Assembly: GCF_018598185.1 (NCBI RefSeq)
Contig: NZ_JAHESC010000043.1
Coordinates: 1 to 61,811 of the forward strand
DNA: 61,811 bases
Direction of reading: 5' to 3'
Source of the DNA: Dawidia soli
GTDB lineage: Bacteria > Bacteroidota > Bacteroidia > Cytophagales > Cyclobacteriaceae
Positions 27,872-37,042 of the stretch are shown piece by piece (the first letter of the stretch is position 1; each line of letters opens with the position of its first letter). The notes beneath the pieces were generated by a model. That model searched no databases. It had not been told where the DNA came from and was given only the letters and a program-made list of their open reading frames with translations. A program made the position numbers and the translations under genes.

Positions 27872-29230
27872 ATGAAGAGTTTTTCGCGTAGAGATTTTAT
27901 CAAACAGACGGCCATGGCAGGAGCAGGGCTGACGTTGCTGCCGTCGGCACTGCTGTCGAAAGAAAAGGATCCGGCCAAAGTACGGTTGGGATTTATCGGT
28001 GTAGGCTTGCGCGGGCAAGGGCATCTGGAACTGGCGTTGCACCGTGCCGACGTAGAGGTTGTGGCGATCTGCGACATTCAGCAACGCATGATCGACATGA
28101 GCAAGGAGCTCATTACCAAATCGGGTAAGCCGATGCCGCAGATCTTTTCCGACGGCCCGTATGGTTATAAGAAACTGTTGGAGCGCAAAGACATTGACGC
28201 TGTCGTCATCGCTACGCCGTGGGAGTGGCACACGGTGATGTGCCTCGACGCGATGAATGCCAGGAAGTACGTAGGCTGCGAAGTGATCACCGGCATGACG
28301 ATCGAAGAATGCTGGGAGCTGGTGCATACTTCCGAGCGCACGGGCATGCCGTTGATGATGCTGGAGAACGTCTGTTACCGCCGCGACGTCATGGCCGTGC
28401 TGAACATGGTGCGGCAAAATGTCTTTGGTGAAATTGTACACCTGCAAGGCGGCTATCAGCACGACCTGCGCGCGGTGAAGTTCAATAACGGCAAGGATCC
28501 GTACGGCGGCGGGGTGGAGTTTGGCGAGAAAGCCTTCTCGGAGGCTTCGTGGCGCACGCAACACTCGGTGCTGCGCGACGGTGATCTATATCCCACGCAC
28601 GGCCTGGGGCCGGTGGCCATGATGATCGACATCAACCGCGGCAACCGCCTGACGGAGCTCGTGTCGTATTCGACGAAGAGCCGCGGGTTGCACGACTATA
28701 TTGTGAAGAACGCGGGCGAGAATCATCCCAATGCGAAAGTGGGATTTAAGCTCGGCGATATCGTTACGACGATGATTAAGTGCGCGCGCGGGGAGACGAT
28801 CCTGCTGCAGCACGATACAAATTTACCGCGGCCGTATTCGCTGGGTTTCCGCGTGCAGGGTACGAATGGATTGTGGATGGATGTCAATAACTCCATTTAC
28901 GTGGAAGGGAAGAGCAAGCCGCATGAATGGGACAACGCGCAGGTGTGGCTGGACAAATATGATCACCCGCTGTGGAAGAAGTATGGCAACGATGCTTCGG
29001 GCGCAGGGCACGGTGGCATGGACTGGTTTGTGATCAACGCCTTTATCGAAGCGGTGAAGCGGAAGACAAATACGCCGCAAGATGTATATGATGCCGTGAC
29101 GTGGAGTGCGATCACGCCATTATCGGAGACGTCGATCAGACTCGGGGGGGAGACGGTGGAGATACCGGACTTTACGCAGGGGCAGTGGATGTATCGGAAG
29201 AATGAGTTTGCGCGGAGTGACGATTATTAG
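27872..29230 (+). CDS. GH109 alpha-N-acetylgalactosaminidase (Gfo/Idh/MocA fold)
   Basis: 452 residues. The N terminus is a Tat signal (SRRDFIKQTAMAGAG). The Rossmann part starts VRLGFIGVGLRGQGH. Long stretches agree with the Elizabethkingia GH109 enzyme as I remember it: ATPWEWH, LENVCYRRDVMAVLNMVR, GGYQHDLR, VEFGEKAFSEA.WRT, YPTHGLGP (conserved His), DINRGNRL, GAGHGGMD and the ending ARSDDY. GH109 uses a bound NAD cofactor to cleave terminal alpha-GalNAc. Tat export fits a cofactor loaded before secretion. The gene precedes a strong terminator and belongs with the PKD lipoprotein. Confidence 0.93.
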   Translation: MKSFSRRDFIKQTAMAGAGLTLLPSALLSKEKDPAKVRLGFIGVGLRGQGHLELALHRADVEVVAICDIQQRMIDMSKELITKSGKPMPQIFSDGPYGYKKLLERKDIDAVVIATPWEWHTVMCLDAMNARKYVGCEVITGMTIEECWELVHTSERTGMPLMMLENVCYRRDVMAVLNMVRQNVFGEIVHLQGGYQHDLRAVKFNNGKDPYGGGVEFGEKAFSEASWRTQHSVLRDGDLYPTHGLGPVAMMIDINRGNRLTELVSYSTKSRGLHDYIVKNAGENHPNAKVGFKLGDIVTTMIKCARGETILLQHDTNLPRPYSLGFRVQGTNGLWMDVNNSIYVEGKSKPHEWDNAQVWLDKYDHPLWKKYGNDASGAGHGGMDWFVINAFIEAVKRKTNTPQDVYDAVTWSAITPLSETSIRLGGETVEIPDFTQGQWMYRKNEFARSDDY

Positions 29231-29253
29231 ACCAATGATCTGGGAATAAGAAC

Positions 29254-29284
29254 AAGGCTACTCGCTACCGAGTAGCCTTTTTTT
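29254..29284 (+). terminator. Strong intrinsic terminator after GH109
   Basis: An 11-bp perfect stem (AAGGCTACTCG, 29254-29264; CGAGTAGCCTT, 29269-29279) with a CTAC loop and a T-tract to 29284. Confidence 0.9.
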
Positions 29285-29364
29285 ATGCCCGCCAGCCTGG
29301 AGACCGGGCGCATGCGGGGCACAAGAGACGCGCTGCGCGCTGACTCTCTCGTCAGGATCCCTTG

Positions 29365-30228
29365 CTATTCTGATAGAAGATAGATCGCAACCAGCGCCAG
29401 CACGATCCCGAACATCAAGCTCGGACCCGGAATCACTGTATATACAATCAATGATAGGATTACCGTCAGGATAGGCGACAATCCCGTGAGCGGCACCACG
29501 ATGATCGCTTTGCCATAACGCAACGCATAGACCAGGGTCAGGGCTCCGATGGAATTCAGCAGGTGTACAACGCCTGCCAGGTAAGGCCCTTTCCAGCCCC
29601 AGTAGATCGGCTGCGTGCGATCGGTCATCCAGATGGCGACCGGGACCAGTACCAGCGCACTGACGGTCATGTAAAAGAAGATGCTTTCAGCCTGCATGGA
29701 GGCATTGGAGAACTTCATGGCATATGCCTGCACGCCCCACATCAGGAAGACGATCAACGCCAGCCAGATCCAGCGGGTGCCAGCGACAGTGCCGGTGCTC
29801 TGCGGGGAGTAAGACAGGAAGAAGATGGCCGCCAGGGCCACGGCGATGCCCACCCACTGGCGGGGGTTGCCACGCTCGCGGAGGAGAAGGGTGGAGAGCA
29901 AGATCGTGACGATCGGGAATAACGAAATGAAAGGAAATACAATATACGCAGGACCTTCGCGAAGGGCCTGGAAAAGAATAAGCTGGCCGCCTGCTCCCAG
30001 CAGGCCGATCAGCATGCCCAACCCGACCGACCGCAGGTCGGTCTCGAGTTTCCAGCCGAGGGCATAAAGGGCCACTAACGCACAGGGAATCATAGATATG
30101 GCCCAGGCGACATAGCCCAGCGTGGCGGGGAATCCGGCTTTTTCGGGGATCTCGATAAAGGCGCCCCAGACACCCCAAAAGAGGGTTGTGACAAGGGCGT
30201 ACCGGAACCAGGGTTGTTTGAGAATCAT
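29365..30228 (-). CDS. EamA/DMT-family sugar permease (probable)
   Basis: 287 residues with ten predicted transmembrane helices in two similar halves, each of EamA type (FWGVWGAFIEIPEKAG; TLVYALRYGKAIIVVPLTGL). GPAYIVFPFISLFPIVT and the GAGGQLILFQAL stretch are typical of drug/metabolite transporters, including the sugar-uptake branch. It is divergent from SusC and lies inside the GalNAc locus, so uptake of the released amino sugar across the inner membrane is the likely role (inference). A non-sugar substrate cannot be ruled out. Confidence 0.75.
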   Translation of the reverse strand: MILKQPWFRYALVTTLFWGVWGAFIEIPEKAGFPATLGYVAWAISMIPCALVALYALGWKLETDLRSVGLGMLIGLLGAGGQLILFQALREGPAYIVFPFISLFPIVTILLSTLLLRERGNPRQWVGIAVALAAIFFLSYSPQSTGTVAGTRWIWLALIVFLMWGVQAYAMKFSNASMQAESIFFYMTVSALVLVPVAIWMTDRTQPIYWGWKGPYLAGVVHLLNSIGALTLVYALRYGKAIIVVPLTGLSPILTVILSLIVYTVIPGPSLMFGIVLALVAIYLLSE

Positions 30229-30286
30229 AAGGTTTTAAAAATCAAATTTAGGTTATTGGTAATAATAGGAAATTTTAAATTGTGTT

Positions 30287-30316
30287 TTTGTAATATTTCG
30301 AAAGTTTATACATTTA
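30287..30316 (+). promoter_or_regulatory. Probable susC promoter
   Basis: TTTG (30287-30290), 18 bp, then TACATTTA (30309-30316), one base off the Bacteroidota TAnnTTTG consensus, 24 bp upstream of the SusC ATG. Confidence 0.55.
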
Positions 30317-30340
30317 CTTAAACTTACAAACCCAATACCT

Positions 30341-33300
30341 ATGCCTATTCTTTTACTTAAAAAACTTCCCTGGGGAGTGTTTTGCTTTTGCTTGCTGGCG
30401 TCTGCCGTGCAGGCACAGGTCAGGACCGTCCGGGGGACTGTCAGGTCCATCGACGACAACAGTCCCTTGCCGGGTGTCAATGTGCTGATAAAGGGTACGA
30501 TAAAGGGAACGACCTCGGACGCCAGCGGCGCCTATTCGCTGGAAGTGGGGAGCGATGCCGACGTGCTGGTCTTTTCGTTTATCGGATACCAGTCGGAGGA
30601 GGTAACGGTAGGGCAACAAACTACCGTGGACATAGCGTTGACCCAATCGGTCGACCAACTGGCTGAAGTTTTAGTAGTAGGGTATTCAGAAAAAACAAAG
30701 CAGGAGATCACCGGTGCCGTCGTGAATGTCTCCGGTGAAAAGCTGAAGAGTGTGACCACCTCGAGCGTCGAGAGCTTGCTGCAGGGGAAGGTCGCGGGCG
30801 TGCAGGTGTCGACGCTGACGGGTGCGCCCGGAAGTGTGCCGCAGGTGTTGGTGCGCGGCGCGTCGTCCATTGGTTCCAGCCGGGGTGCCCTGGTGGTGGT
30901 GGACGGCATTGTGGGGGGGGCGTATAATCCGAATGACGTGGAGAGCGTGACCATGCTGAAAGATGCCGGCGCAACGGCGCTCTATGGGTCGCGCGCAAAC
31001 TCGGGTGTGCTGATCGTGACAACTAAAAAAGGTGTATCCGAAAAGCCGGTCATCACCTATAAAACTACGCTGGGTACGCGCAAGATTACCACGGGTAATT
31101 TTGAGATGATGAACACTGAAGAGCTGTATGAAACCGAGCGTGCCATGTTCCCGGGTTCCGCCCAGTTCCTCGCGTTGCGCCCGCGGACGCTGCTGGAACA
31201 AAATTATGACTGGGTGGATCTTTCCTATAAGGAGGCCTTTGTACAGAATCACAATGTTTCGGCGCGTGGCAAGTCCGGCAAGATCGGCTACTACCTGGCC
31301 GGCGATTTTTACGACGAGGAGGGCACCCTGCTCACCACGGGCTATAAGCGGTTCAACTTCCGCTCCAATCTCGATTTTGCATTGTCCGATAAAGTAAAAC
31401 TTACGACGAACCTCAACATTACCCGGGACAAGACCAAGAACTATCACTGGCGGTGGCCGTATCAACCGTTCCTATACCTGCCATACGACTCACCCTACGA
31501 CGAGAACGGAAACATCCGTTATGTCGATGCAACCACGCCGGGCTTTCTGTCGCGCGACAAGAACAACATCTTGCAAAGCGCCGAGTATAACGACTACAAC
31601 GGCAAAGGTTTTACGCTGAACGGTGATGCCGTGCTGACCGTAGAGGTTACTCCATGGTTGACATTACAGTCGCGGAACCGGTTTGCTTATGGTAGCTATC
31701 GCAGCGACACCTACGAGGATGTGAAGACGATTGAAGGCGCAGCCTATGACGGCTCCCTGGCATACGACATATCGGACTCTTACAGCCTCATTTCGACAAA
31801 CCTGATCCGCCTGAATCACGACTTCGGCGAGCACCACGTCGGTGGCTTCGTCGGCTTTGAAGGGCAGTACTCGGAATCTGAAAATGCCGCCGGTAACGGT
31901 ATCGGTGTGCCATCGGGCATTAAGGTTCCTTCGGCGGTGGGTACTCCGCAGGACATCAACGGCGAGCATGCCGAAGGCCGGGCGATGTCGTACCTGGGCG
32001 AGGTCAACTATGATTACAAAAACAAATATTTCGTGACCGGCTCTTTCCGTCGGGACGGTGCATCTGTCTTTGCCATCGATAAGCGTTGGGGTTCTTTTGG
32101 CGCCCTGTCGGCCTCGTGGATCATCAGCAGTGAAGATTTCTTCCGCGGGATCCGGGAGCAGGTAACCTTCACGAAGCTTCGCGGCAGCTTTGGCATTGTG
32201 GGGAACGACAACATTCCCGCCAATCAGGACGTCGGCGTCTATGAATTCTCGCATCAGTACAACGGTGGTACTGCCGGTTATCCTGTCAATATCCCCAACC
32301 CTGTTCTGGCCTGGGAGCAAACGAAGACCTACAACGTTGGTCTCGACGTCGGATTATTCAGCCGGGTTAACGTGGCGGTTGATGCATATTATAAAGACAC
32401 CGACCGCCTGTTGCTGTATGTACAGCAGCCGCCTTCGCAAGGCATTGAACGCGTGTTGCGCAATGCGGGCCGGCTGGCGACCCGCGGTATCGAACTGGGC
32501 ATCGACGGCGATGTACTACGCACAGGCGACTTCCGCTGGAATGTAGCCTTTAACATCGGTACGGCCGCCAACGAGGTGAAGGCACTGGCCGATGATGGTG
32601 TCACGCAGATCTTCCGGAACAACGATGGCGTGAAACAAGTCGTACAGGTGGGAAAAGATGTTAACTCGTGGTATCTGCCCAAGTGGATAGGGGTAGATCC
32701 GGAGAACGGTGATCCGCAGTGGCAGACGACGGAGCGCGATGCCGATGGCAGGATCGTGGGCTACGGCGTTACCAACGAATACGATATCGCATCGCGGACG
32801 GAAAACCTGCAGATTGTCGGCTCGGCTACACCCAAGGTGTTTGGCGGCCTGAGCACGACGCTTGCCTATAAGGCGTTTACGCTCAGCGTATCTTCATCCT
32901 ATCAATATGGTAACGACGTATACCACAGCACGCGTGAGTTTGTCGATGCCGACGGCGCCATGTTCAATTTTAATATGATGAAGCTGGACGACGGCTGGTC
33001 GCGTTGGCGCAACCCCGGTGATATCGCGACACACCCCAAGCCTATGTTCGGAGGGAATCACAATGCCAACAAAGCCTCGTCGCGGTACCTGGAGGATGGC
33101 GGTTTCTGGCGCATTCGAAATATCACCCTCAACTATAACGTGCCGGCAGACCTGCTGTCAAAGCTGAAACTGTCGGGTGCCAACCTCTACGTCTCGGGCG
33201 ACAACCTGTTCACCTTCACCAAATTCTCAGGCCTCGACCCGGAGGTAGCGGGGTATACCGACGAGCCTAACGGTATCATGGCCGGCTTATCGTATTTCAA

Positions 33301-33349
33301 GTACCCGATCAGCAAACAGTATCTCGTAGGTCTTCAAATCAGCTTCTAA
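30341..33349 (+). CDS. SusC-type TonB-dependent outer-membrane transporter
   Basis: 1,002 residues. Signal peptide (cleavage near VQAQ), carboxypeptidase-like regulatory domain (VRGTVRSIDDNSPLPGVNVLIKGT..., about 28-110), then the TonB plug with LVVGYSEKTKQEITGAV, VESLLQGKVAGVQV, VLVRGASS, VVVDGIV and VTMLKDAGATALYGSRANSGV. A large beta-barrel follows, ending in an aromatic residue (LVGLQISF). The CarboxypepD_reg-TonB arrangement marks the SusC/RagA family. With the SusD directly downstream it imports oligosaccharides, here probably GalNAc- or galactose-containing. Confidence 0.96.
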   Translation: MPILLLKKLPWGVFCFCLLASAVQAQVRTVRGTVRSIDDNSPLPGVNVLIKGTIKGTTSDASGAYSLEVGSDADVLVFSFIGYQSEEVTVGQQTTVDIALTQSVDQLAEVLVVGYSEKTKQEITGAVVNVSGEKLKSVTTSSVESLLQGKVAGVQVSTLTGAPGSVPQVLVRGASSIGSSRGALVVVDGIVGGAYNPNDVESVTMLKDAGATALYGSRANSGVLIVTTKKGVSEKPVITYKTTLGTRKITTGNFEMMNTEELYETERAMFPGSAQFLALRPRTLLEQNYDWVDLSYKEAFVQNHNVSARGKSGKIGYYLAGDFYDEEGTLLTTGYKRFNFRSNLDFALSDKVKLTTNLNITRDKTKNYHWRWPYQPFLYLPYDSPYDENGNIRYVDATTPGFLSRDKNNILQSAEYNDYNGKGFTLNGDAVLTVEVTPWLTLQSRNRFAYGSYRSDTYEDVKTIEGAAYDGSLAYDISDSYSLISTNLIRLNHDFGEHHVGGFVGFEGQYSESENAAGNGIGVPSGIKVPSAVGTPQDINGEHAEGRAMSYLGEVNYDYKNKYFVTGSFRRDGASVFAIDKRWGSFGALSASWIISSEDFFRGIREQVTFTKLRGSFGIVGNDNIPANQDVGVYEFSHQYNGGTAGYPVNIPNPVLAWEQTKTYNVGLDVGLFSRVNVAVDAYYKDTDRLLLYVQQPPSQGIERVLRNAGRLATRGIELGIDGDVLRTGDFRWNVAFNIGTAANEVKALADDGVTQIFRNNDGVKQVVQVGKDVNSWYLPKWIGVDPENGDPQWQTTERDADGRIVGYGVTNEYDIASRTENLQIVGSATPKVFGGLSTTLAYKAFTLSVSSSYQYGNDVYHSTREFVDADGAMFNFNMMKLDDGWSRWRNPGDIATHPKPMFGGNHNANKASSRYLEDGGFWRIRNITLNYNVPADLLSKLKLSGANLYVSGDNLFTFTKFSGLDPEVAGYTDEPNGIMAGLSYFKYPISKQYLVGLQISF

Positions 33350-33361
33350 TCCCGAAACCAC

Positions 33362-34819
33362 ATGAAACTCAAACTATATTTAGCTGCCGCGCTGCTGACG
33401 CTCGGCGCCTGCGACCTGCAGGTAGACCCTTTCAACGGCGTGACCAAAGACAACCTGCCCACCGTACCCAATGCGTTGAAATACGCTACCGACGGCGCGT
33501 ACTCGCTCATGAAGGACCAGCTGCTTTACAAGGGTGTTCCGGATTATCGAAGCACCTACGCGCGCAACCTGCACATGATGCTGGAATACTCCAGCGACAA
33601 CGTTACCCTGAGTGGCACCACCGAAGATCCGCTATTCCAGGCGGCCACCCGGCAACACTATCCTGCCATGGAGAATTCCACATACGTATGGTACGTGGCG
33701 TATAAGATCATCAACTCCGTGAACCAGAATATCGAATCGGTTGAAGAGGGGGCGGACCCGGCCAATGATTATTTGCTCGGGGAGAATTACTTTCTGCGGG
33801 GTATGGCCTACATGGATCTATTGCGATTATTCTCGAAGCCCTATACGCAAGGCACGGGTAATTTGGGAGCGATCCTTCGCCTCAAAAGCACAGACCCTGG
33901 AAAGATGCCGCGGGCGACGGTAGGCGAATCATACGACCAGGTAGTGGCGGATCTGGAGAAGGCTGCTGCCCTGATGGAGAATGGTGAGCGTCGGGGCGTG
34001 GAGTACGCTTCAAAGGAGGCCGCCTGGGCGTTACTGTCGCGCATATACTTATATATGGATCAGCATGACAAGGTGATCGAGTATGCCAGCAAGGCCATTG
34101 CCTCGCCGTTGCTGACGTTGACGCCAAAGGAAAACTATCTGGACATGTTTTGGAATACACCCAAGCATTCGGAGTCGATCTTTGTGATCAAACACACACT
34201 ACAAGACGATCTGGGTGACGGATCGATCGGGTCGATGTACCTGACCGATGTCAAAGGCTGGGGAGAGGTATATGTATCGGATCCGCTGCGCTTGTTATTG
34301 GAGCAGCATCCGGAGGATGTCCGCAATACGCTGATCAAACCGCAGTATGAAGAAGACGGTGTGACCGTGGCGCAGCGCAATGGTATCCCGAAATACTTTA
34401 TCACGAAGTTTTCATACCAGGATGGCATTGTGACGCTCAGCTCGCCGCATGTCGTGCGCCTGGCGGAGATGTACCTGAACCGCGCGGAGGCGTATGCCAA
34501 GAAGGGACAGGACCAACTGGCGCTGGATGACATCAACGTGATCCGCAAACGCGCGGGCATTGCCGACGATGATCTGTATACATTGGGAGATCTCCAGGGC
34601 GCTGCGACGGTGCTGGAGGCAGTGTTGCAAGAGCGGCGGATGGAGCTGGCGTATGAGGGGCACCGCACGATCGATGTATTCCGGAACAAGCTGCCCATGG
34701 ATCGGACCTTCCCCGGTGTGCAGCCGCACGAGGTGGTGAACTGGGATGCCGCCCGGAATATATATTATATACCGCAGGACGAGCGCCTGGCGAATGAGCT
34801 GGCGGATCAGAACGACTAA
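33362..34819 (+). CDS. SusD-type outer-membrane glycan-binding lipoprotein
   Basis: 485 residues. Lipobox LTLGAC (Cys17), then the RagB/SusD fold. Conserved points are ENYFLRGMAYMDLLRLFSKPY (about 145-165), EAAWALLSRIYLYM, and the C-terminal LYLNRAEAYAK-like stretch (EMYLNRAEAYAKKG), DINVIRKRAG and LQERRMELAYEGHRTIDVFR. It caps the SusC barrel and captures the glycan. It begins 12 bp after susC. Confidence 0.96.
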   Translation: MKLKLYLAAALLTLGACDLQVDPFNGVTKDNLPTVPNALKYATDGAYSLMKDQLLYKGVPDYRSTYARNLHMMLEYSSDNVTLSGTTEDPLFQAATRQHYPAMENSTYVWYVAYKIINSVNQNIESVEEGADPANDYLLGENYFLRGMAYMDLLRLFSKPYTQGTGNLGAILRLKSTDPGKMPRATVGESYDQVVADLEKAAALMENGERRGVEYASKEAAWALLSRIYLYMDQHDKVIEYASKAIASPLLTLTPKENYLDMFWNTPKHSESIFVIKHTLQDDLGDGSIGSMYLTDVKGWGEVYVSDPLRLLLEQHPEDVRNTLIKPQYEEDGVTVAQRNGIPKYFITKFSYQDGIVTLSSPHVVRLAEMYLNRAEAYAKKGQDQLALDDINVIRKRAGIADDDLYTLGDLQGAATVLEAVLQERRMELAYEGHRTIDVFRNKLPMDRTFPGVQPHEVVNWDAARNIYYIPQDERLANELADQND

Positions 34820-34848
34820 TGGGTTAAGATTTGGGCTAATTGCTGACG

Positions 34849-34871
34849 GACGCCAGTTTGTAACTGGCGTC
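34849..34871. repeat. REP-like palindrome (CAGTTTGTAACTG type)
   Basis: GACGCCAGTT (34849-34858), TGT loop, AACTGGCGTC (34862-34871): a perfect 10-bp stem between the convergent susD and DeoR genes. A relative with the same CAGTT-TGT-AACTG core lies at 56414-56430, suggesting a dispersed palindromic element that may also end transcription both ways. Confidence 0.6.
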
Positions 34872-34890
34872 GTTGCCTTAAACGGCTACC

Positions 34891-35670
34891 CTATACGATA
34901 ACAACTTGCACCCCCGCATCCTCCAAACGCTTCTTATCATCGGGCTTAATCCCATTATCCGTGATAACCTTATTGATCTGGTCGATGGAGCAGATAAAAG
35001 CGAAGCTGCGGCGGGTGAATTTGCTGGAGTCGGCCAGGAGGATCACTTCTTTGGAGATCTCGATCATGATCTCGTTGAGGCGGGCTTCTTCTACGTTCGG
35101 AGTATAGATGCCATGTTTGGTATCGAAGCCATCCACGCCCAAGAAGGCTTTGTCTACGTTGAAATTGCGCAGGCTCTTTTCGGCTTGTGGGCCGACGAGG
35201 GAGAGTGAGTTTTTGCGCAGGTAGCCGCCGGGGATGATGACGTTGATGTTCGGGCGTGTGATCAGCTGGTTGGCGATGTTCATCGCGTTGGTGATTACCG
35301 TCAGGTCTTGCAGCTCGGGCAGGTTGCGTACCATTTCGGCGGTAGTGGAACCCGAGTCGATAATGATCGTGTCGGATTCAACGACCAGCTGGGCGGCCTT
35401 GCGGCCGATGCGCGATTTCTCCTGGAAGTTGATGCGGTTCTTGTCGACGACGCGCTGGTCGATCGCCACGCCGGTTTCCATTTTGATGGCTCCGCCGCGG
35501 GCGCGGATCAACAGGTTCTTTTGTTCGAGCTGGTCCAGGTCGTTCCGGACCGTGACGCCGCTGACCTTGAAGCGTTCGATCAGATCCTCGACAAACACTT
35601 CTCCTTTTTCTGAAAGCATTTGAAGGATTTCCTTGCGTCGCGACACGGTGGAATCTTGATTTCTGGACAT
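34891..35670 (-). CDS. DeoR-family repressor, AgaR-like
   Basis: About 259 residues. The DeoR helix-turn-helix occupies 8-60 (RRKEILQMLSEKGEVFVEDLIERF, VTVRNDLDQLEQKNLLIRARGG). The sugar-phosphate sensing domain follows (DSGSTTAEMVRNLP, VITNAMNIANQL, GGYLRKNSLSLVG, KAFLGVDGFD). It is divergent from agaS, kinase and aldolase genes, the layout of AgaR in GalNAc loci, so it probably represses them until a phosphorylated intermediate binds. The ATG at 35670 (MSRNQDS) is preferred; a further upstream frame extension is hydrophobic and unlikely. Confidence 0.88.
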   Translation of the reverse strand: MSRNQDSTVSRRKEILQMLSEKGEVFVEDLIERFKVSGVTVRNDLDQLEQKNLLIRARGGAIKMETGVAIDQRVVDKNRINFQEKSRIGRKAAQLVVESDTIIIDSGSTTAEMVRNLPELQDLTVITNAMNIANQLITRPNINVIIPGGYLRKNSLSLVGPQAEKSLRNFNVDKAFLGVDGFDTKHGIYTPNVEEARLNEIMIEISKEVILLADSSKFTRRSFAFICSIDQINKVITDNGIKPDDKKRLEDAGVQVVIV

Positions 35671-35778
35671 TATAGTTTCGTTTAAAAGGGTTTTTTGAAC
35701 AAATAAAAGTAATAAATTAAGTAGCCGGTCCACCGGGAAGGCCCGGATTTAATGTATTCTCACCAATTGTAATAAAAA

Positions 35779-35815
35779 GAAAGCCTTTCAGTAAATTAAA
35801 ATAACGAAATGAAAG
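35779..35815. promoter_or_regulatory. Candidate AgaR-like operator region
   Basis: GAAAG-C-CTTTC (35779-35789) is an 11-bp palindrome, and CGAAATGAAAG (35805-35815) repeats the GAAAG element 22 bp later. Both lie between the divergent DeoR and agaS genes, just upstream of the agaS -7 element. CTTTC repeats recall known AgaR sites, but binding here is an inference. Confidence 0.4.
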
Positions 35816-35835
35816 ATAATTAATTTAACTTATTC

Positions 35836-35843
35836 TACCTTTG
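35836..35843 (+). promoter_or_regulatory. -7 element TACCTTTG of the agaS operon
   Basis: TACCTTTG matches TAnnTTTG and lies 26 bp upstream of the agaS ATG. The -33 box is not clear, as may be expected at a regulated promoter. Confidence 0.55.
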
Positions 35844-35869
35844 GCTTCGGACACTTTTAAATAAAAGCT

Positions 35870-37036
35870 ATGAAATATTTGAATTTCCCCGTGGACGAAT
35901 TGACCCGCCTGGGGGCTATTCACACGGCCAGGGAAATTTCCCAGCAGCCCGCCCTCTGGCTGAAGATCTGGGAAGAGGCGAATGCCCGCCGGTCAGCGAT
36001 CGAAGAATTCTTTCACACGACCCAACCGGTTCGCCGCATCATCCTGACCGGCGCGGGCACGAGCGCTTTCATCGGCCTTTCGCTGCGCGGTGCGTTTCAA
36101 CGCGGCCGGGGAATTCTGACAGAGGCGATTTCGACCACCGACCTGGTGTCACATCCCCAGGACTACCTGCTGCCCGAGGTGCCCACGTTGCTGGTATCTT
36201 TTGCGCGCTCGGGTAACAGCCCGGAGAGTGCTGCCGCGGTGCGGATAGCGGATGAGATCTGCCGGCAGTGTTTTCACCTGGTGATCACGTGCAATCCGGA
36301 AGGGCTACTGGCGATGTATCCGTCACCCAATCCCAAATATGTATATACATTGCCCGCGGAGGCAAACGATCAAAGCCTGGCGATGACGAGCAGCTACTCC
36401 GGCATGTTACTGGCGGGTAAGCTATTGGCGAATATAGACACCGTGGCGGATCAGGAGCCAGCCGTGCAGACGCTGGCGCGGTATGCGGAGCGCGTATTGA
36501 CAAACAATGTGGCCGAACTGAAGGAGATCGCGGCGCTGGACTTCAAGCGTGCGGTATTCCTGGGCGGCGGGCCATTGTACGGCACGGCTACCGAGGGACA
36601 CCTGAAGTTGCAGGAATTGACGGACGGCCAGGTGATCTGTAAGAACGATTCATACCTGGGTTTTCGCCACGGTCCGAAAGCGGTGATCGATCCGCATACA
36701 CTGGTGGTCTATACGTTCTCCAACGACAAGCATGCACAGCAATACGAAAAAGACCTGGTGGGCGCGATGAAGAAGGGCAATCCGCCGCTCGCGGAGATGG
36801 GGATCGCCGAGACGGCACCGGAAGGGATCGCGCTCGACCATTTGATCACGCTATCGAACGGCACGAATACCGTGGATGAAGAGTTCCTGACGGTAGCGGC
36901 GATCGTGCCGGCACAGTTGCTGGGATTTTTTAAGTCGCTGCAGCTGGGGCTGAAGCCCGATGCACCGTCTGCCACGGGCGCGATCACGCGCGTGGTGGAA
37001 GGTGTGCAAATTTATGCGTTGAACGGAATCCGCTAA
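35870..37036 (+). CDS. agaS: AgaS galactosamine-6-phosphate deaminase/isomerase
   Basis: 388 residues, near the length of E. coli AgaS. Two SIS domains are visible. Shared stretches are RIILTGAGTSAFIG, TTDLVSHPQDYL, LLVSFARSGNSPESAAAV, AMTSSYSGMLLAG, FRHGPKAVIDPHTLVV and DAPSATGAITRVVEGV. It converts galactosamine-6-P to tagatose-6-P and ammonia. It is the first gene of a run agaS-pfkB-aldolase-GH36-NodB all on the plus strand with short gaps, under likely control of the divergent DeoR protein. Confidence 0.93.
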   Translation: MKYLNFPVDELTRLGAIHTAREISQQPALWLKIWEEANARRSAIEEFFHTTQPVRRIILTGAGTSAFIGLSLRGAFQRGRGILTEAISTTDLVSHPQDYLLPEVPTLLVSFARSGNSPESAAAVRIADEICRQCFHLVITCNPEGLLAMYPSPNPKYVYTLPAEANDQSLAMTSSYSGMLLAGKLLANIDTVADQEPAVQTLARYAERVLTNNVAELKEIAALDFKRAVFLGGGPLYGTATEGHLKLQELTDGQVICKNDSYLGFRHGPKAVIDPHTLVVYTFSNDKHAQQYEKDLVGAMKKGNPPLAEMGIAETAPEGIALDHLITLSNGTNTVDEEFLTVAAIVPAQLLGFFKSLQLGLKPDAPSATGAITRVVEGVQIYALNGIR

Positions 37037-37042
37037 CGTATC

